A stretch of 64,000 nucleotides of DNA, from assembly GCA_016196065.1 (NCBI GenBank), contig JACPYL010000012.1, forward strand, positions 186,001-250,000, in the 5' to 3' direction. Below the pieces are notes generated by a model, which did no database searches, had not been told where the DNA came from, and saw only the letters and a list, made by a program, of their open reading frames with translations. Origin of the DNA: Acidobacteriota bacterium (lineage in GTDB: Bacteria; Acidobacteriota; Terriglobia; Terriglobales; Acidobacteriaceae). The first letter of the stretch is position 1. The number at the start of each line of letters is the position of its first letter. Below, piece after piece: positions 60,081-64,000 of the stretch. The translations under genes were made by a program, and so were the position numbers.

Positions 60081-62174
60081 CTAGTTCTCAGTCATCGGGC
60101 AGTCGTCCAGCAGCGACCGCGCTTTGCTGGCCAGACTCTTCAGTGAGAACGGTTTCTGCAGCACTTCGGCGTGTTCGGTGAGGTCTTCGGAGTTGCGAAC
60201 GGCGAAATCAGGATAGCCGGACATATAAAGAATCTTGGCCTGCGGATACAGCCGCATGATGTGATTGCCCAATTCCTGTCCACCCATGTTCGGCATGACG
60301 ATGTCGGTGACGACGAGATCGATTTGTTTCTGCTGCGTTTCGGCGATGCGGAGCGCCGCTTCGCCGTCGGGTGCGGCCAGCACGTTGTAGCCGAGGCCCA
60401 TCAGGTACACGCTCGCCACTTCGCGAATGGCAACCTGATCCTCCACCAGCAGGATTGTTTCCGTGCCGGTCGTAGCAGTCTTGGTTGGCTTCGGTTCGGG
60501 CGACACTGCCGCTTCGCAATCCGGGAAAAAGATTTTGAAGGTCGTGCCTTGTTCGGGCTCGCTGTAAACGGAGATCGCTCCGCCACTCTGCTGGATCACG
60601 CCATACACCATGGGCAAGCCTAGTCCAGTACCCTTGCCCGGAGCTTTCGTCGTGAAGAACGGCTCGAAGATACGTGCCTGGGTGGCCGCATCCATGCCCG
60701 TGCCGGTATCGGTGACCGCGATCATAACGTAGGATCCCGCTTGCACGAAGGAGTGCCGCCAATTCTGGGGCTCGTCGAAACGGACGCTGGCTGCTTGAAT
60801 CGTCAGGGTGCCGCCGTCGGGCATCGCGTCGCGTGCATTCAAGGCGAGATTCAAGAGAGCTTGTTCGAGCTGTCCCTGATCAACCTTCACTCGTGCCAGA
60901 TTGTCTTCGCTCTCGATCTTCAGCGCGATGGTTTCCGGCAGAACGCGAGCGAGCATTCTGGCCACTCCAGTCAGCACTGAGGGAACATCGATGACGCGGG
61001 GCTGCAGGAATTGTTTCCGGCTGAACGCGAGCAACTGGCTGGTTAAGGCGGCCGCTCGTTGGACCGCATTGTGAACCTCGGCTGCATCCGCGCCGAGGGG
61101 ATCGTCGGGAAGCAGGCGATCCCGAATGCGATCGATATGCGCGCCCATCACCATCAGCAGATTGTTGAAATCGTGAGCGACGCCTCCGGCGAGTTGGCCG
61201 ACTGCTTCCATCTTCTGAGCCTGGCGGAGCCGATCTTCCATGCGCCGGTTTTCCGTAATGTCGTAGAGAACGCCCTGCATCAACTGCATGTCACCGGGAA
61301 CAGCGTCGAGCAGATTCGCTTCGTCGCGAAACCAGAGAATCCGGCCATCGCGCGCCAACATGCGGTATTCCGCTTTGTACAGTTGATGCGTTTCCTTGAT
61401 TCGGTTCTCGGCCGCAATCGCGATTTCGCGATCTTCGTGATGAATGCGGCTCATCCAGAGGCCTGGATCCGCCATCCACTCCTCGGCGGTGAATCCCAAC
61501 ATCGATTCGATCTGGGGACTCACGAATTGCCACCGGCCTTCGATGCCGACTTCTGCAACATAAGTAATCGCGGGCAGGCGTTCAACCAAGGTCCGGTAGC
61601 GCGTTTCCGCCGCCCGCAATTCCGTCTTCGCGCGATAGTGCTCAATTGCAATTCCCGCCAGATGCGTGGCCCGGTCAATCAATAAGAGATGATGAGGCTG
61701 GGGCCCGAGTGGCTCCCGGTAATAGCAGGCAAATGTTCCCTGCACCGTGCCGTCATGCGAGGCAATCGGCATCGACCAGCAAGCGCGCAGTCCGTGAGGT
61801 AACGCCAGGTGCCGGTAGTCGGCCCACAAAGGATCGTTCGCAATATCCGTAACTACGACTGGCTGCTGGCGATATGCTGCCGTGCCGCAGGATCCTGCCC
61901 GGGGGCCAATGGAGAGTCCTTGTAGTGCGTCGCGATAACTTCGTGGCAGGCTCGGCGACGCTCCTTCGCTCATCGTGGCTCCGTCGGCGTTCAGCAACAG
62001 AACCGAACAAAGCAGGCCCGGCGATCTTTCTTCAATTTTTAGACACAGGGATTCCAGTATTCGCGTCAAAGGCTGTTGTGCCCGGATCATCTCCAGCACG
62101 GCCTTGTCGAGCAGAGACAACGCCTCCGCGATCTTGTGGGGATCGCCGTCCGACATGCGGGCTGCTGTTGACAT
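60081..62174 (-). CDS. Hybrid sensor histidine kinase (GAF-PAS-HK-REC)
   Basis: The 697-residue protein has no membrane helix. A GAF domain (about 20-185) is followed by a PAS domain (190-310), a dimerisation/phosphoacceptor domain with GVAHDFNNLL (His334) and an HATPase domain (NLALNARDAMPDGG, TDTGTGMD, GKGTGLGLPMVYGV). A C-terminal receiver (about 573-690) has acidic residues in LLVEDQ and the phospho-acceptor Asp624 in VVTDIVMP. It phosphorylates itself and its receiver; no partner regulator is adjacent. The stimulus cannot be told. Confidence 0.93.
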   Translation of the reverse strand: MSTAARMSDGDPHKIAEALSLLDKAVLEMIRAQQPLTRILESLCLKIEERSPGLLCSVLLLNADGATMSEGASPSLPRSYRDALQGLSIGPRAGSCGTAAYRQQPVVVTDIANDPLWADYRHLALPHGLRACWSMPIASHDGTVQGTFACYYREPLGPQPHHLLLIDRATHLAGIAIEHYRAKTELRAAETRYRTLVERLPAITYVAEVGIEGRWQFVSPQIESMLGFTAEEWMADPGLWMSRIHHEDREIAIAAENRIKETHQLYKAEYRMLARDGRILWFRDEANLLDAVPGDMQLMQGVLYDITENRRMEDRLRQAQKMEAVGQLAGGVAHDFNNLLMVMGAHIDRIRDRLLPDDPLGADAAEVHNAVQRAAALTSQLLAFSRKQFLQPRVIDVPSVLTGVARMLARVLPETIALKIESEDNLARVKVDQGQLEQALLNLALNARDAMPDGGTLTIQAASVRFDEPQNWRHSFVQAGSYVMIAVTDTGTGMDAATQARIFEPFFTTKAPGKGTGLGLPMVYGVIQQSGGAISVYSEPEQGTTFKIFFPDCEAAVSPEPKPTKTATTGTETILLVEDQVAIREVASVYLMGLGYNVLAAPDGEAALRIAETQQKQIDLVVTDIVMPNMGGQELGNHIMRLYPQAKILYMSGYPDFAVRNSEDLTEHAEVLQKPFSLKSLASKARSLLDDCPMTEN

Positions 62175-62409
62175 ACGGGACTCTCAGTCCGATGCGCAGG
62201 AACGCAGTTCTGTGCACCGGAAGATGGTGGAACCACAAAATCGGGGGGGGACTTCATTATCGTTGCGTATGGCAGAGTCCGCACGGTTACTACGGTAACC
62301 AGGGATTGAAGGGAAAAATTGAAGGGGGAAAGGCAGGTTGTCGAGAACGGTTTTTCGAACCTTGCGGCTCGAAGCGCACCCGCAATCCGACCTTTCACCT
62401 GCGCCCTGC

Positions 62410-62757
62410 CTACACGTCTTTTAAAGCGTCTTCGTCCAATCCGAAGTAGTGCCCAAGCTCATGCAGCACGGTTTGCCGCACCTGGTGTCGAATCTCAGCC
62501 TCGGTCGAGCACACCGCCTCGATGTTTTTCTGGTAAATGACGATGCGGTCAGGGCCTTGGGAAAGGTCAAAAACACTTTTTTCAGTCGCTGGCCGGCCTT
62601 GATAGATACCCAGAACGAGTCCGTCCCGGCTGCGTGCGACTTCCCGAGGAGGGCGGTCTTCGACCAGCACGGCGAGATTGTGAATGCGCTCCTGGAACTG
62701 CCTGGGCAGAGCGTCCAGAACTCCTTCGACCAGCGTTACGAATCGCTCGCGTTCCAT
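62410..62757 (-). CDS. Small metallopeptidase-family protein
   Basis: The 115-residue protein matches the small zincin family DUF1025. It has VLDALPRQFQERIHNLAVLV at the start and the zinc motif VLHELGHYFGLDEDAL (HExxH plus Asp) near the end. Substrates are unknown. It starts 7 bases after the threonine aldolase stop on the same strand and is probably co-transcribed. Confidence 0.88.
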   Translation of the reverse strand: MERERFVTLVEGVLDALPRQFQERIHNLAVLVEDRPPREVARSRDGLVLGIYQGRPATEKSVFDLSQGPDRIVIYQKNIEAVCSTEAEIRHQVRQTVLHELGHYFGLDEDALKDV

Positions 62758-62764
62758 GGGTTGC

Positions 62765-63802
62765 TCAGACTCCGCCGACGACCTCGGCCACGAACGTTAC
62801 GAACTGCTTGATGTCGTCTTCGGTCGTATCCAACGAGCACATCCAACGTACAACCGATTCCTCTTCGATCCACGGATAGAAAAAATATCGTTCCTGGATT
62901 TTCTTGATCGCGGGACGCGGTATCTGGACGAATACTCCGTTCGCATCCACTGGATACACGACCTTGACCTGGGGAATCTTCTTCACCTCGCTCTCGAGCA
63001 GCTTGGCCATGCGGTTGGAATGCTCGGCGTTGCGACGCCACAGATCGTTGGTGAGCAATGCTTCCATTTGGACGGCCAGAAAACGCATCTTCGACGCCAG
63101 TTGCATCCCCTGCTTGCGCATGAACAGAAACTCCCGCGCCAGTGCTGGCCGAAAGAAAACGACGGCTTCTACTCCCATCAACCCGTTTTTCGTCCCCCCG
63201 AACGAGAGCACGTCGACTCCGAGATCTCGTGTTGCCTGCCGCAGGGTCAGGCCTTGCGCAACGACGGCGTTCGAAATTCTTGCTCCGTCCATATGCAGGA
63301 ACATGTCGCGCTCGTGGGCAAACCTCGCCAGGGCTTCCACCTCTGCGCGCTGATACACCGTCCCCATTTCAGTCGACTGCGTGATCGAGATCACCTTGGG
63401 TTGCACATGGTGCTGATCCCCGATCCCGTGGTACGCGTGCTCCACGGTTTCCACGGTCAATTTGCCCATAGCCGCAGCCAGCGGAATCAGCTTGCATCCC
63501 GTGAGCTTCTCCGGAGCGCCACATTCATCGGTGTAAATGTGGGACATCTCGGAGCACAACACCGCGTGATACGGGCGCGTCAACGCGTCCAGGCTCAAAA
63601 CATTGGCAGCTGTTCCGTTGAAGACGAAGAACACCTCGACATCCTCGCCGAACTGCTCGCGAAATTTGCGAACGGCGGATTCCGTATAGGGGTCGTCGCC
63701 ATATCCGACGACGTGTCCCTGGTTCGCGCGCCCAATGGCCTCGATCACCTCGGCGTGCACCATGGCATTGTTGTCGCTGGCAAAACTGCGGCTCGGTTTC
63801 AT
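62765..63802 (-). CDS. ltaE: Low-specificity threonine aldolase
   Basis: This PLP enzyme cleaves L-threonine/allo-threonine to glycine and acetaldehyde. From the ATG at 63,802 it has 345 residues. Signature segments are FASDNNAMVHAEVIEAI, the cofactor region VFNGTAANVLSL and the PLP lysine in LSFGGTKNGLMG. A TTG two codons earlier is a less likely start. A -10-like TAGGCT lies 9 bases upstream. Confidence 0.9.
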   Translation of the reverse strand: MKPSRSFASDNNAMVHAEVIEAIGRANQGHVVGYGDDPYTESAVRKFREQFGEDVEVFFVFNGTAANVLSLDALTRPYHAVLCSEMSHIYTDECGAPEKLTGCKLIPLAAAMGKLTVETVEHAYHGIGDQHHVQPKVISITQSTEMGTVYQRAEVEALARFAHERDMFLHMDGARISNAVVAQGLTLRQATRDLGVDVLSFGGTKNGLMGVEAVVFFRPALAREFLFMRKQGMQLASKMRFLAVQMEALLTNDLWRRNAEHSNRMAKLLESEVKKIPQVKVVYPVDANGVFVQIPRPAIKKIQERYFFYPWIEEESVVRWMCSLDTTEDDIKQFVTFVAEVVGGV

Positions 63803-63934
63803 GACCAAAACAGCCTAGCAGACCTGCAAATTCTTAGGAGCTTTAGGCATCTATTTCGAATCTATTGGCTCTACAATAAGTGTTTCGAGGCCGATCGAGC
63901 GGTCAGCCTGGGCCAGTTGGCTCGTTTTAGAAAG

Positions 63935-64000
63935 ATGGATTACATGCGCGGAATTTCAGTTCGATCCTTTGAATTTTTTGCACCCGTCCTTTTTCTTGGA
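63935..64000 (+). CDS. Start of a gene cut by the right window edge
   Basis: A frame begins MDYMRGISVRSFEFFAPVLF and stays open to the window end. The hydrophobic stretch suggests a signal or membrane segment. TACAAT (63,872-63,877) could be the -10. It is divergent from the threonine aldolase gene. Only 22 codons are visible, so the call is weak. Confidence 0.4.
   Translation, partial: MDYMRGISVRSFEFFAPVLFLG

Overview
The window looks like chromosome of an Acidobacteriota member, probably a Terriglobia/Koribacter-type soil bacterium. This is an inference from GC-rich coding sequence, the gene families present (GloVer-repeat and MXKDX-repeat exported proteins, a PadR plus DUF1700-like pair, an SAAxRKRIAxAQRARWAK small protein), a Gram-negative envelope gene (kdsB), and many short palindromic repeats between genes. 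No rRNA operon is present, so the placement stays an inference.

Layout. 1-7.9 kb: an HxlR regulator divergent from a cut-off gene, an ADP-forming acyl-CoA synthetase/GNAT fusion, a secreted MXKDX protein, purM and purN, RidA and a histone-H1-like tail protein. 8-23 kb: an ABC permease with a lipoprotein, mltG, ruvB, an exported VOC protein, an EF-G paralogue, an ankyrin protein, a GloVer protein, an HNH endonuclease, thrS and tyrS. 23-34 kb: rsmD, an M50 protease with CBS domains, rsmI, an RraB-like protein, a CPBP protease, a PadR/DUF1700 pair, a YqeY-like protein, a class V aminotransferase, a DUF971 protein and rpoD. 33.9-38.6 kb: an accessory stretch with a broken STAND NTPase (nuclease-like N-terminus, P-loop, long helical tail) carrying an internal TAG and a frameshift, then a PD-(D/E)xK endonuclease. 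38.6-50 kb: an exported NIF3 protein, recA, coaD, an aminotransferase, a lipocalin-like protein, manA-manC-phosphohexomutase (activated mannose supply), an M48 protease and kdsB.

The clearest mobile unit is an 8.6-kb integrative element at 50,196-58,868. It is inserted in a tRNA-Met(CAT) gene and bounded by a 42-bp direct repeat that is the 5' half of the tRNA. The intact tRNA is rebuilt at the right end, next to a tyrosine integrase. The element has paired TGTTCTAC motifs at both ends and once inside, which look like integrase arm sites. It also has an excisionase-like gene, a replication-type operon with palindromic iterons and a DnaA-box-like site inside one coding region (similar in plan to lambda gene O), and two unrelated HEPN-like proteins. 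One of these follows directly on an uncharacterised helical partner gene and is the best candidate here for an undescribed defence or toxin module.

58.9-64 kb: deoC, a hybrid sensor kinase, a small zincin, a threonine aldolase and the start of a gene cut by the window end.

Two themes recur. Several genes have a -10 hexamer only 6-8 bases before the start codon and no Shine-Dalgarno sequence, as in leaderless mRNAs. Several families of inverted repeats lie just after stop codons, and one copy of a repeat lies in frame inside rsmI.
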